From the NCBI GenBank assembly GCA_004026145.2, contig CP034979.1, forward strand, positions 8,346,045 to 8,410,044: DNA of 64,000 bases. Reading direction: 5' to 3'. The notes below the pieces were generated by a model. That model saw nothing but the letters and a program-made list of their open reading frames with translations. It was not told the DNA's origin and did not search any database. Source of the stretch: Takifugu bimaculatus. Lineage: Eukaryota > Chordata > Actinopteri > Tetraodontiformes > Tetraodontidae. Position numbers and translations under genes: made by a program. Below, piece by piece: positions 1 through 11,387 of the stretch (position 1 is its first letter; every line of letters begins with the position of its first letter).

Positions 1-1065
1 GGTGGATGATGGTGACAATGCTAGATGATGGTGGATGATGGAGGATGATGGTGACAATGCTAGATGATGGTGGATGATGGAGGATGATGGTGACAACGCT
101 AGATGATGGTGGATGATGGTGACAATGCTAGATGATGGTGGATGATGGTGACAATGCTAGATGATGGTGGATGATGGAGGATGATGGTGACAACGCTAGA
201 TGATGGTGGATGATGGTGACAATGCTAGATGATGGTGACAATGCTAGATGATGGTGGATGATGGTGACAATGGTAGATGATGGTGGATGATGGAGGATGA
301 TGGTGATAACACTAGATGATGGTGGATGATGGTGACAATGCTAGATGATGGTGGATGATGGAGGATGATGGTGACAATGCTAGATGATGGTGGATGATGG
401 TGACAACGCTAGATGATGGTGGATGATGGTGACAATGCTAGATGATGGTGGATGATGGTGACAATGCTAGATGATGGTGGATGATGGTGACAACGCTAGA
501 TGATGGTGGATGATGGTGACAATGCTAGATGATGGTGGATGATGGAGGATGATGGTGACAATGCTAGATGATGGTGGATGATGGAGGATGATGGTGACAA
601 CGCTAGATGATGGTGGATGATGGTGGCAATAATAGATAATGGAGGATGATTGCGACAATGCTAGATGATGGTGGATGATGGAGGATGATGGAGGATGATG
701 GTGACAACACTAGATGATGGTAGACGATGGTGACAATGCTAGATGATGGTGGATGATGGTGACAACACTAGATGATGGTGGATGATGGTGACAATAATAG
801 ATGATGGTGGATGATGGTGACAATGCTAGATGATGGTGGATGATGGTGACAATGCTAGATGATGGTGGATGATGGAGGATGATGTGACAACGCTAGATGA
901 TGGTGGATGATGGTGACAATGCTAGATGATGGTGGATGATGGTGACAACGCTAGATGATGGTGGATGATGGTGACAATGCTAGATGATGGTGGATGATGG
1001 TGACAATGCTAGATGATGGTGGATGATGGTGACAATGCTAGATGATGGTGGATGATGGTGGATGC
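1..1065. repeat. 30-bp minisatellite (left-arm copy)
   Basis: Tandem array of a roughly 30-bp GATGATGG-rich unit with shorter variants, many units ending in CAATGCTAGATGATGG. It runs off the window start, so its full length is unknown. It is the reverse complement of the array at 21157-25690. A rare variant carrying GATTGCGACAATG (about 650) also occurs in the right array (about 21558, complement) at a similar distance from the junction with unique sequence. The two arrays are therefore parts of one inverted duplication. Open frames here (Ser/His/Ile-rich) are translations of the repeat. Confidence 0.95.
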
Positions 1066-3478
1066 TAAATGATGTTACGGTGGCATCTACTGGCCCTTCC
1101 AGTGAGACAGAGCTCTCCTCCCTACTTCAGGTTTCTTATTTTCCCTAAAAGGGGTTTTGAATCTTCTCCTGACCTGGTTGGAGGGTCTAATGGGATCACA
1201 CCTGTGCACATTATAAAGCCCTCTGAGGCAGCAATGTTCGGAATGAATTTGATTGTTGTATCAGTAAATTGGTCAAACTGGAAACAATTCAAACTGGCTG
1301 AGAGAATCTGGTCAGTAGTAATCCACGATTCTGCTCCCCAAAGAAAGGCAACAAGAAACCAGGATCCTCTGGACACACACAAGAGGAGGAGCCAAATAGA
1401 TGCAGGTGAGACACCTGAGGGACACCTGAGGGTTAAACAAGGTAGAGGAGGAGGGGGAGCGAGGACAGAGGACAGGGAGGACAAACCTTACACAGAAAGC
1501 TAACAGCTTCACTACATGTAGCTCTTCACCGATGTCTGTCACAAACACAAATGTCACCAACACAAATAAAATGTGATTGGTTGGTTGGTTTCATCAGTTT
1601 TAGCTGATTCATGGTCACAACATTGTGTTTGTGTAGAATATAGAATTACATTCTAAGAGTTTTGTGAACATGAAAGTGGAAGGTAGAGTCCTCCCAGGCC
1701 CCTCCACCCTGCTGTGTTTCAGCAGCAGGGCTAAAATAATGTGTACACGTGACTCCAAAGCTGCCTGCAAGGACATAGAGGGACAGGCAGGGACAGGCAG
1801 GGACAGGCCGGGACATGCAGCCGCTTGCTCTGGATAATGCTCAAGAAATGAAAAGAACAGTAAAGCTTAGGGCAACAACCTCCACACGGCTCGAAACCAG
1901 CCTTCAAACATTTTTGACCACCCACGTGCTCCTACGAAGACCGTTTAGCGGGAGTTCTGTGCACCGGCCTCGGGTCTGGGGAATTCCTTCCACAGAAAAA
2001 TGCAAGCGAATAGAATGAGAATCGTTACTGACGTAATGTGTGCGCTCACTCCTGTCATCAATGTCAAATCCCATTCGGTAGCGCCTTATTGCTGACGGTA
2101 AAGAAGGTCTTTTTACTTGGAGCTTTTCTACCTTTGTCCTAAATTGTCACGATTCTCTCTCTCCGTCTGTCACAGCTAAAACCATGACAACATTGACCAC
2201 AGTTACATATTGGTCAATTATTTGAATGTCTTGAATACAATGAAGGTTTGTACAGACGGACGTGTGCTTGTACTCTCAGCTCACTATGATCTCCATGTGC
2301 AAAAACAGAACGCTGGTCCAGAGGACAGCACCAAGCCACTGTTCAGGTATGTGAGGAAGCAAGGGCCCCACCACAACCTTAACCTGGAGGCCTTCACCAC
2401 ACATCAACTCTGTGGACGGAAGCACAAGGGTCGGAGAAACATGGAAGAAGCTTCTCTGATCCTTGCCAACAGGTTCTTGTCTGCTGTCCCAACCCAACCC
2501 ACTAAGGACTGCTTAGATGTACAGAGTGTGCTCCGGTTCGAAGCAACTGGACTTCTATTGTCCTGTCCACACAGCTTTGTTTGTACATGGGACAGGCTCT
2601 GGCCCAAGATGATTACCCCCAAAGAGATGAATCAGTTCTTCTCCAAGGACCATATCTGATGCATGATGAACCAGGACAAGGGTGATCCCTCCAACAGGCT
2701 GAGCGATGCTGTTTGTGCTGCAGCGTCTCCAGGACCACAACGCAGGGGAGCCGGGAACTGACGTTTCTTCTTTAAAATCTAGAAGCTCCTCCAGCTACTG
2801 TCCAGACTGGTTCTAGAACAACACTCAACAACCACAGCTCTACCCCCTGGCAGGGAAGCCCGTCGACGTTTGCTGTTACTACTGAACACTACTGAACACT
2901 GATCAACTGCTCTAAAGATAATAACCAGAGGGGAAATCAAGCAAAGGTGTCCCAATACACAGATGACCTTCAGCACCTTCTGTGGGTGCAAAAGAATTGC
3001 CGGTATACAGAAAAAAAAAGACTTCGTATAAGACCACAGGGAGGACTTTTTTTTATCTAATTTTCCGTTATGCTCCTGGCAGCTAACGCACAAAGTTACA
3101 CTCTGGATCTCAGACACGTTGACCTAGAAGCTAGTCCCCATTGTTGCTGATCTGATCCAAGAGGCTTTCCAGAGCTATGTATTCTGTACTGGTCTACTGA
3201 AGGCTGTCGTTAGTGCTTATTGCATTGTTAAAGGGGTGGGTCATCCTGGTCATCATGTCATGCTGTGTGTGAATGAATCTTCCTGGGGAGGGATCCCAGT
3301 TCAGCAGTGGGAGCAGCAACTGGGGTCTTAAGCCTCCTCCTCTGTTCAGTGAAGGTTCTTCCAGTTTGGCAAAGATGCTTCTTTTACCCGTCTTCCAAAC
3401 CATCTCACGCCAAAACATTATTTTGTTGTCTCCTCTTTGCCCTGATCATTTTTATTGTGATTGGGTAAAGTGTTGCTA
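1066..3478. other. Single-copy core of left arm, no supported gene
   Basis: This 2.4-kb block has several modest open frames, the longest about 149 codons at 2210-2659 on the plus strand. The matching frame in the right arm (19561-20013, minus) shifts phase near its 3' end because of a small indel, which argues against a selected protein. I do not recognise it as any transposase, reverse transcriptase or host gene. It could be a decayed transposon or ordinary intronic DNA. Confidence 0.6.
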
Positions 3479-3566
3479 AACTAAACTATACTATATACTC
3501 ATAGTATATACTGTATACTCAATGCTTAATACTCTACACTCAATAGTATGTACTCAATACTATATA

Positions 3567-4120
3567 CCGTATTTTCTGGACTATATGTCGCTCCGGAGTT
3601 TAAGTCGCACCAGCCAGAATATGCATAATAAAGAAGAAAAATAGATTATAAGTCGCACCGGACTATAAGTCGCATTTTGGGGGAAAATTTATTTGATAAA
3701 ATCCGAGACCAAGAACATACAATTCATCTTGAAAGGCAATTAGCAAACCATTAGCAGGATTAGCAATAGGGTTACGGTATGCTAACGTAACAAATTCAGC
3801 TACATGACCCACAACGAACTGAGTACGTGTCTGCTTTGTTAACGTAACATATTAACAGTTAATCAGATAACTATAGCATAAAGAACATCCGAGCAAGTTA
3901 ACCAAACAGTCAAGTCTAACTCCATAGACGAAGCACCGCTTCTTCTTCTGCGTCGCTAAAGGAACTCGTTCCTCAGGTACACACGCATAGAGCGCCCTCT
4001 TGTGGTTGTCAGTGTGAAAATAACGAACATGTGAAATTCTGTAATAATGTATTTATTTAAGTCGCTCTGGAGTACAAGTCCCACCCCCTGACAAACTATG
4101 AAAAAAAGTGCGACTTATAG
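3567..4120 (-). mobile_element. MITE copy, truncated by assembly gap
   Basis: The sequence starts CCGTATTTTCTGGACTATAT after a TA and carries the motif 'agtcgcacc' several times. It is the inverted counterpart of the complete element at 18109-18678 and breaks off at GTGCGACTTATAG, where the Ns begin. Only about the last 16 bases of its far inverted terminus are missing. Confidence 0.85.
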
Positions 4121-4220
4121 NNNNNNNNNNNNNNNNNNNNNNNNNNNNNNNNNNNNNNNNNNNNNNNNNNNNNNNNNNNNNNNNNNNNNNNNNNNNNNNN
4201 NNNNNNNNNNNNNNNNNNNN
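4121..4220. other. Assembly gap (100 N)
   Basis: Exactly 100 unresolved bases, a conventional size for a gap of unknown length. It lies at the inner end of the left inverted-repeat arm, between the MITE terminus and a GT run. Missing material could include the AT-rich tandem repeat that flanks the MITE in the other arm (17537-18107), and possibly exons of pdzd8. Confidence 0.98.
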
Positions 4221-4247
4221 GTGTGTGTGTGTGTGTGTGTGTGTGTG
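4221..4247. repeat. (GT)n microsatellite beside the gap
   Basis: A pure GT run begins immediately after the Ns. Confidence 0.95.
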
Positions 4248-4807
4248 AGAAATCGTCTTCCATAATGCCGTATTTTAAGTGCCGAGATTATCAGGAGGAT
4301 GTTTAAAGCTGCACAATAAAAGGAGCCACTGATGCTGGTTGTGGTGGGCACCAGAGCAGCCTGGGGCTCCAGGGGGGGGGGAACAGGGGCAACATCAAAG
4401 CACGACACAACCGCAGCAGCCGGTGTAAAAATAAAACGGTGTGCAGACGATCGAGGACACACAACCAGACAAACACACGAGCGAGCGTCCACGTGTGCTG
4501 GTCATCGGGCTCAATCGGGATTTTCAAATTACTCTTTTATCTTCACAAGATGGACTCAAATGCAAGAACAAAGGCGTTGTTATGGAGACCATCACAAAGG
4601 CTGCCTTACCTAATTTGCACTTGTATGGACACACACATGCACGTGCAAACACACAAACACACACAGATGTAACCACGAGCGCAGGAGCGATCCTGGAGGA
4701 CTGGGACGGGTAGGAGCACCGAGGCGGAGGAGTCCAACCACCGAGCGCGTCCCTGGTTATCACCGTGACATTTGGGGCTCTGCTCCCTCTCTTTTGAACA
4801 CTGATGC

Positions 4808-4893
4808 TGGTCCCCCCCCATCGTCCCCCCCACCGCCCCCCACCACCATCCCCCCCCATCGTCCCCCCCCCATCGTCCCCCATTGTCCCCCCG
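4808..4893. repeat. C-rich low-complexity tract
   Basis: Repeated C runs of 6-8 separated by ATCGT, ACCG or ACCACCAT. The complementary G-rich strand has enough G runs for G-quadruplex formation. The open frames here (Gly/Trp-rich) are artefacts of composition. Confidence 0.85.
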
Positions 4894-6269
4894 CTGCTTT
4901 ACACTGCTGGAATAACTGGGGTCTAATTTGACCTCTTGCCCACTTAGCATTTGCTAATCTTTCATTCAGCAGTTGCATCATTTCTCACCCAAAAGGTGGT
5001 TCATGTGGATCCACAGCCGTTGCTACGGCGATGTTCAAATCAGCCCAGACAGCCTTGCGTCGTTTTAAAAACAGAGGAAATGCTTTTATTTTGTTTCTGC
5101 TGCTGTAAACGCCAATATACAGTATCTTAGATATACACCCATGAGCGTATATCTGTGCATTAGATATACACATAGGTATACACAGACCTATGTGTATCTG
5201 CAGCATATAAGGCGTCGCGCTTCTTGTAAACGGACACATAAATGTCCCGCGTGTCCTCTCGGCGTCCCCAGTGAGCGAAAGCAGGCAGCCGTCCATCACG
5301 TCCTGTCACATCTTTGTGGACGGGGACAGCGAGAATCTACAGTAATTTCATAAGTCTGGATGCAGAAAAGGGCCGAATCCCGAGGAGCTCCGCCTCCCGT
5401 CTTCCCGTTAGATCCTGTCCTCATCCCAACAGTGTTGCCACAGTTTGAATCAAAATAGTGGTGAATTATTATGGGATGTCAGCAGGATGTGGTGGCTGTT
5501 GGCAGCTGTGCTGGTGACAGACAATCACAGCGGAGCTCCGCTCAAAACCAGCGTGGAATAAATGTGACACTAAGAGGACGGCCTGTCTCCAGGTCGCGGA
5601 CGTCACAGCTGATCTATAGGGTTTTCTCCACGCGCATCGATCCACGGAACCGGTGATTAGAAGCAAACAGCTTGTGTTCCTCCCCTCTCATGACTTTAAT
5701 CTACTCTTCACCTGTCAGCCACAATATGAGCAGAAACGAGGAGGAGGAGATGAACCTGAGGAGGAGATTCATCGTGAATCTCATGAGCACCTCCTACCGC
5801 ACGGGGGGCCAACTCTGGCCCGCGGGCCAAATGTGGCCACCAACCCACCAGGAAGAAGAAGAGCGTCGTCACAGTGGCCTCATATGCTAACGCTAACACC
5901 CTAGCAAGACAGAAAACAGGCGCTTCCTGGGAGGCACGTCATCTGTTTACGGCCCTGTTTGGAGCCGTAACCCAGGAGGACGCATCAGACCACACTATGT
6001 CTTCCTGTCCTCATTCTCTCATGCACGCACACATGCACGCAGGCCTTTTGCTACTCCAGGACCTACCAAATTCTGGAAGGGATGTGACCTAATCACCCAT
6101 CACATTTGAGCAGTATGACTCACCGTCGTAGCGTATGTGTGCATGTGTACGTGCGCTTCAGGTCTCCTTATCAACCAAATCTAATCAATCAAAACAAATG
6201 TCTTCCACTGGACGCCCGGCTTAGATTAAAGACACAATGACACTGTAAGTGGAACATCAATCAGCCACT

Positions 6270-6271
<2 letters not shown>

Positions 6272-6337
<66 letters not shown>
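6272..6337. repeat. (GT)n microsatellite
   Basis: About 33 uninterrupted GT units. Confidence 0.95.
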
Positions 6338-6338
<1 letters not shown>

Positions 6339-6634
6339 GGGCGTACGTGCGTGCATGAAGCTCTGAGGAATCATGGGTACTCGAGGCTGTTGATGAAATC
6401 AACAGGGCAGATGTGCAAACACGCCTGGCAGAATGTTCATCTCAACACAACATTAATGAGTTCAAACACAGGTGTGAAGCTGCAGTCAGGTGTACAACAG
6501 GTACACACATTCAGCAACACAAGGTTGACCAGGTGGACAAAGCCAAGTAATGGTCATTATCCAAAACACACAGGACAGGACAACGGATCCAACAGCTCAA
6601 GGCTGGACTATTCATCTGGTATTTCCCAGTTAAC

Positions 6635-7327
6635 TAGCAGCAGAGCAGCAGAGCAACAGTAGTAGTAGTAGCAGCACCAGTAGCAGCACCAGTAGCAGCA
6701 GCAGCAGTAGCAACAGCAGCAGCAGTAGCAGTAGCAGTAGCAGTAGCACCAGCAGCAGCAGCACCAGTAGCAGCACCAGCAGCAGCAGCACCAGTAGCAG
6801 CAGCAGCAGCACCAGTAGCAGCAGCACCAGTAGCAGCAGCACCAGTAGCAGCACCAGCAGCAGCAGCACCAGTAGCAGCAGCAGCAGCACCAGTAGCAGT
6901 AGCAGTAGCAGCAGCACCAGCAGCAGCAGCACCAGTAGCAGCACCAGCAGCAGCAGCACCAGTAGCAGCAGCAGCAGCACCAGTAGCAGCAGCACCAGTA
7001 GCAGCAGCACCAGTAGCAGCAGCACCAGTAGCAGCAGCACCAGTAGCAGCAGCAGCAGCAGCAGCACCAGTAGCAGCACCAGTAGCAGCACCAGTAGCAG
7101 CAGCACCAGTAGCAGTAGCAGCACCAGTAGCAGCAGCACCAGTAGCAGCAGCCCAGTAGCAGCACCAGTAGCAGCACCAGTAGCAGCAGCACCAGTAGCA
7201 GCACCAGTAGCAGCAGCCCCAGTAGCAGCAGCACCAGTAGCCGCAGCAGTAGCAGCACCAGTAGCAGCAGCACCAGTAGCAGCACCAGTAGCAGCACCAG
7301 TAGCAGCAGCACCAGTAGCAGCACCAG

Positions 7328-7359
<32 letters not shown>

Positions 7360-7574
7360 ACATTAGCAGCAGCAGCACCAGTAGCAGCAGCAACAGTAGC
7401 AGCAGCACCAGTAGCAGCAGCAGCAGCAGCAGTAGTAGCAGCAGTAGTAGCAGCAGCAGCAGTAGTAGTAGCAGCAGTAGCAGCAGTAGTAGCAGCAGTA
7501 GTAGCAGCAGCAGCAGTAGTAGTAGCAGCAGTAGTAGTAGTAGCAGTAGCAGTAGTAGCAGCAGCAGCAGCAGC
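6635..7574. repeat. Long imperfect CAG/AGC trinucleotide array
   Basis: About 940 bp of AGC triplets interrupted regularly by AGT and ACC (CAGTAGCAGCACC pattern), becoming AGT-rich at the right end. Two minus-strand frames stay open because the array lacks stops in them, giving poly-Leu/Val, poly-Cys/Trp and poly-Ala/Thr. Neither is a gene. Confidence 0.95.
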
Positions 7575-7576
7575 TG

Positions 7577-8037
7577 TCTGATTCATTCTGAAGGGTTCTA
7601 AACCGTCTGAGTCAGTCCGAAGGGTTCTAAACCGTCTGAGTCAGTCCGAAGGGTTCTAAACCGTCTGATTTGGTCCGAAGGGTTCTAAACTGTCTGATTC
7701 AGTCCGAAGGGTTCTAAACCGTCTGATTCAGTCCGAAGGGTTCTAAAACGTCTGATTCAGTCCGAAGGGTTCTAAACCGTCTGATTCAGTCCGAAGGGTT
7801 CTAAACCGTCTGATTCAGTCCGAAGGGTTCTAAACCGTCTGATTCAGTCCAAAGGGTTCTAAACCGTCTGATTCAGTCCGAAGGGTTCTAAACCGTCTGA
7901 TTCAGTCCGAAGGGTTCTAAACCGTCTGATTCAGTCCGAAGGGTTCTAAACCGTCTGATTCAGTCCGAAGGGTTCTAAACCGTCTGATTCAGTCTGAAGG
8001 GTTCTAAACCGTCTGATTCAGTCTGAAGGGTTCTAAA
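7577..8037. repeat. 29-bp minisatellite, about 16 copies
   Basis: Unit begins CTGATTCAGTCCGAAGGGTT and ends CTAAACCGT. Copies are highly homogeneous with a few substitutions (AGTCTGAAGG, TTTGGTCCG). It follows the CAG array directly. Confidence 0.95.
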
Positions 8038-8398
8038 CTGTGACTGGAGCTGTTGACGCGGTCAGAAACAGGCGGGAACAAAGGCGAGGTTCCGCTGCCC
8101 CCCCAGGACCCAAGCAGAGCCCTGGAAACCAGGAAGGAGCAGACAGACCAGCAGACTAGCAACAGCTCCTATCAAGGAAGATCCCACCTGACAGACATGG
8201 GGGGGGGGAGAGGGACGAGGAAGTGGACCTTCTTAGCCTTTGATGCTGGTGAAGGTGCGGGCGCCACCCGGGCCCTGCGCCGCTCCGATAAACCTCAAAT
8301 GCCAGCAGAAATCTGCATTTCTGAGCACAGCTTTAGATCAGCTTTGAAGAGCTCCGCCATTGGGACAACGGATCCTCCGAGTTAAGGTGGATTCCTGA

Positions 8399-8443
8399 CG
8401 CACACGCACGCACGTACGCACGCACGCACGCACGCACGCACGC
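8399..8443. repeat. (ACGC)n microsatellite
   Basis: Tetranucleotide run with one ACGT interruption; alternating purine-pyrimidine and CpG-rich. Confidence 0.9.
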
Positions 8444-9237
8444 CTCCTGCTGCTCCAGGACCGACCGTTACCTGGGTTAGGGCTCGGAATCAGAGTGGTG
8501 GACCTGTTTCAATTAAACCACCTCAGAGCTTTGTTTGGAAGGGTGAAGAGCTCCGCCAACGTGGCCCCCGGAATCCAGCAGAACCTGGTGTGAATATTCC
8601 CGGTTCCCATTCCCGGTTCCCATCCCCGGTTCCTAATCACTCATGGGTCAGGGAGAGTGAGACGTGGATTTCAGCAGTTTCTCTGAAACACTCGAGGACA
8701 CAAGAGAATCATGTGATGGTGTCAGGAGAGTTCAGCTGGAGGAACCATTATTGTGTGGAGGGCCGGGCTCAGCTGCTGGAGTGGGTTCCCTTTCATTTAC
8801 AAATGAGCCGTCCCTGTGGGGGGGGGTCTGATGTGTCCTCCTGGGGGGGGCAGAGACCCTGGTCTGTCTGCATAAAGGGGATCTGAGTTTTGTTGCGTTT
8901 CGGTGTTCGCTGCGGAGAGAAAATAGAGCCGTCAGAGCCGCATGTGCTGCCCCCTGCTGGAGCCCTGCCGAACTCTTGAGAAGGGGGTGCGAAGGGACAG
9001 GAACGCGCCAATTATTGCTTAATGGAACACGAGTAATATTTGAGCTGCCGCAAATGTCAGCGGCGCCGCGGCGGAGCCATAATTGGGCCTGACATTTCAG
9101 AGTGAAACGGTCATTATTCACCTCTAAACGCGTCTGATGGGGGAACTAGAATGCCCGGGAAGTGGAGCAGTCGGGGCCAGAGGGGCCTCGGAGCGCTCTT
9201 TAGAGCTCAAATGTCAACGATCAGACAATCTCAGGAC

Positions 9238-9412
9238 ACCAGACACACACAATCAGGATACAGAAGACACCTGGACACACACAATCAGGATACAAAAGAC
9301 ACCTGGACACACACAATCAGGATACAGAAGACACCTGGACACACACAATCAGGATACAGAAGACACCTGGACACACACAATCAGGATACAGAAGACACCT
9401 GGACACACACTG
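9238..9412. repeat. 32-bp minisatellite, about 5 copies
   Basis: The motif AATCAGGATACAGAAGACAC recurs at exact 32-bp spacing, alternating with CTGGACACACAC. It is open in two plus-strand frames only because the unit has no stops. Confidence 0.95.
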
Positions 9413-9786
9413 TTGCACAAAGATGCAGAAAAATAACAACAACAAACGGGTTTTAGTGCAGCAACGTCTTCACAGCTGATGTGTGTGACGCTTCTGACAC
9501 ACAATCGCAATGGTTCAATCCTTTCTAGATCCAGATTCCAGCGGACCGCCTTGTGGACCCGGGGCAGGTGGGTCCCTCCTCATATAACCTGGTTTAAATG
9601 GGCTGGAGGGGGGATGTGGGGGCCCTTTACCCCTCCAGACGTAGCACGGAGGGTTCTGGGATCAAACCAACAACCACTGTGTCTACAGAGGAGGTCCAGC
9701 TGGAGGCCTGGAGGAACAGAACAGGCTGGTGCTGGGAAAGATGGATCAGGAAGCATGGAAGGGAACCGGGTTTGCCAGCGTGACAC

Positions 9787-9788
<2 letters not shown>

Positions 9789-9828
<40 letters not shown>
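9789..9828. repeat. (GT)n microsatellite
   Basis: About 20 GT units. Confidence 0.95.
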
Positions 9829-9830
<2 letters not shown>

Positions 9831-9961
9831 AGGAAGTGTGGACGGTGCGTGACGCCCCTATGCACGGCACCATTACCAGGTGGTTACTGGGCTTTAAGCG
9901 TTGATACCTCTGAACTGGGCTCAGAAGCAGAAGACCGGAGCGAGGCGAGGGGGGCCGGTAC

Positions 9962-10407
9962 CTGTTTGATGGAGCTGCGGGTCTTCTCCTTCCACTGCTG
10001 GCTGCTCAGCTCCACCGTGCAGTGCACGTGCATTTCTTTGTCATAGGAGCCAAAGATGAAGAGCCTGTGGCGACATTAAAACAGGGCGGAGCACTTTATA
10101 ACGGCGGACCAGAACCTGCCCCTGTGGACCTGTGGGTCTGTTCATGAGTCCCGCTAACATAGCCTAGCATTAGCATTAGCACTATCAGATACACACACAA
10201 GGGGATCCCCTTATTTCCTACGTCCTGAGAGCATTTCAAATGTCTGACACCTTCATAGAGTTCCCACCACAAAAACATTTGATTTGACTGTTGGTGGTCG
10301 CCAGCGTTGCCATGGTGTCTGCTGGTGTGTAGCTCCCTCTAGTGGACATCCCTCCTCTCACAGTACTGCCGGGGTCACGTGACAACAGTTGACCCGGATT
10401 CTCCCAG

Positions 10408-10475
<68 letters not shown>

Positions 10476-11034
10476 TCACCTGCTGCACTCCATCAGTGTG
10501 ACCCGGAGTCTTCCGTCCACCAGCCTCCTGTCCTGGACACACAGGTCCAGGGTGCAGGCCGTCTCCAGCTGGGTCTGGACTTGGACTGGGAAGAACGGTT
10601 TGTATCTGCAAGAACCCATGACGGAGATGTGGTGAGTGTCCACGCTGAGGCGGAGAGGTTCTGGACCAGGTTCTGGACCGGGTCGTGTGTGTTACACCCC
10701 AACTGTCAGCGTTGTGAAGCACCAGGGGAAGAACATCAAAGAAGCTCTCAGAAATAAAACACACAACAGAACTGAATGAAATTAAAACACTTTTTATTCA
10801 ACACAAACTCTGAATATGAGTAAAAGAGGAAAGACGGAGAGATACACACACACACACACTCTCACACACACTCACTCTCTCTCTCACACACACTCACTCT
10901 CTCACACACACACACACACTCTCACTCACACTCACACACACTCACTCTCTCTCTCTCTCACACACACTCACTCTCTCACACACACACACACACACACTCA
11001 CACTCACTCACTCTCTCTCACACACACACACTCA

Positions 11035-11065
<31 letters not shown>

Positions 11066-11310
11066 TCACACACACACTAAATCCTCAGCTGATTCTCTTA
11101 CATCATCAGTTTTTGTCTGAAACATGTAAATTGCTGAAGTTGCTCTTTAAAATAAATGAGTTTAATCTATAAATAACTTCTATAACTATAAATACAAAAT
11201 ATATAACACAAATAATAATAAATAACTATAAATATCTGATGGTCAGAACGAGGCGACACAGAAACAGTCAGTCAGTCCCAGGAGCTCTCAGCTCAGCGTA
11301 GACCAACACT

Positions 11311-11387
<77 letters not shown>

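Larger units (their letters stand above)
1..4120 (+). repeat. Left arm of large inverted duplication
   Basis: This stretch reads in reverse complement as 18108 to about 22200. The order in both is minisatellite, then about 2.4 kb of single-copy sequence, then a short TATA-rich stretch, then a MITE. The copies are near-identical with scattered substitutions and small indels. The arm stops inside the MITE at the assembly gap beginning at 4121. Either this is a real inverted segmental duplication with a spacer of about 14 kb, or it is a misplaced haplotype copy; the sequence alone cannot decide. Confidence 0.9.
4248..9961. other. Repeat-rich non-coding stretch, pdzd8 intron 3 or beyond
   Basis: On the minus strand this lies downstream of pdzd8 exon 3, so it is probably intron 3. 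I looked for the expected PDZ exon and the long last exon of pdzd8 and saw neither. It holds a C-rich tract (4808-4893), GT runs (6272-6337 and 9789-9828), a long CAG-type array, a 29-bp minisatellite, an ACGC run (8399-8443) and a 32-bp minisatellite. Elsewhere there are only short, unconvincing open frames. Confidence 0.6.

Noticed and set aside
2210..2659. 149-codon open frame in the left arm, also present in the right arm
   Set aside because: The two copies differ by a frame-shifting indel, and no known domain or splice context is present.
6608..7586. Poly-Leu/Val and poly-Ala/Thr frames of 266 and 318 codons
   Set aside because: They are CAG-type triplet array translations with no non-repeat coding sequence.
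9480..9720. tRNA-derived SINE suspected from B-box-like motifs (GGTTCAATCC; GGTTTGATCCC on the minus strand) and a similar motif near 44665
   Set aside because: No matching A-box at the right distance, no clear element ends or target duplications; too weak to annotate.
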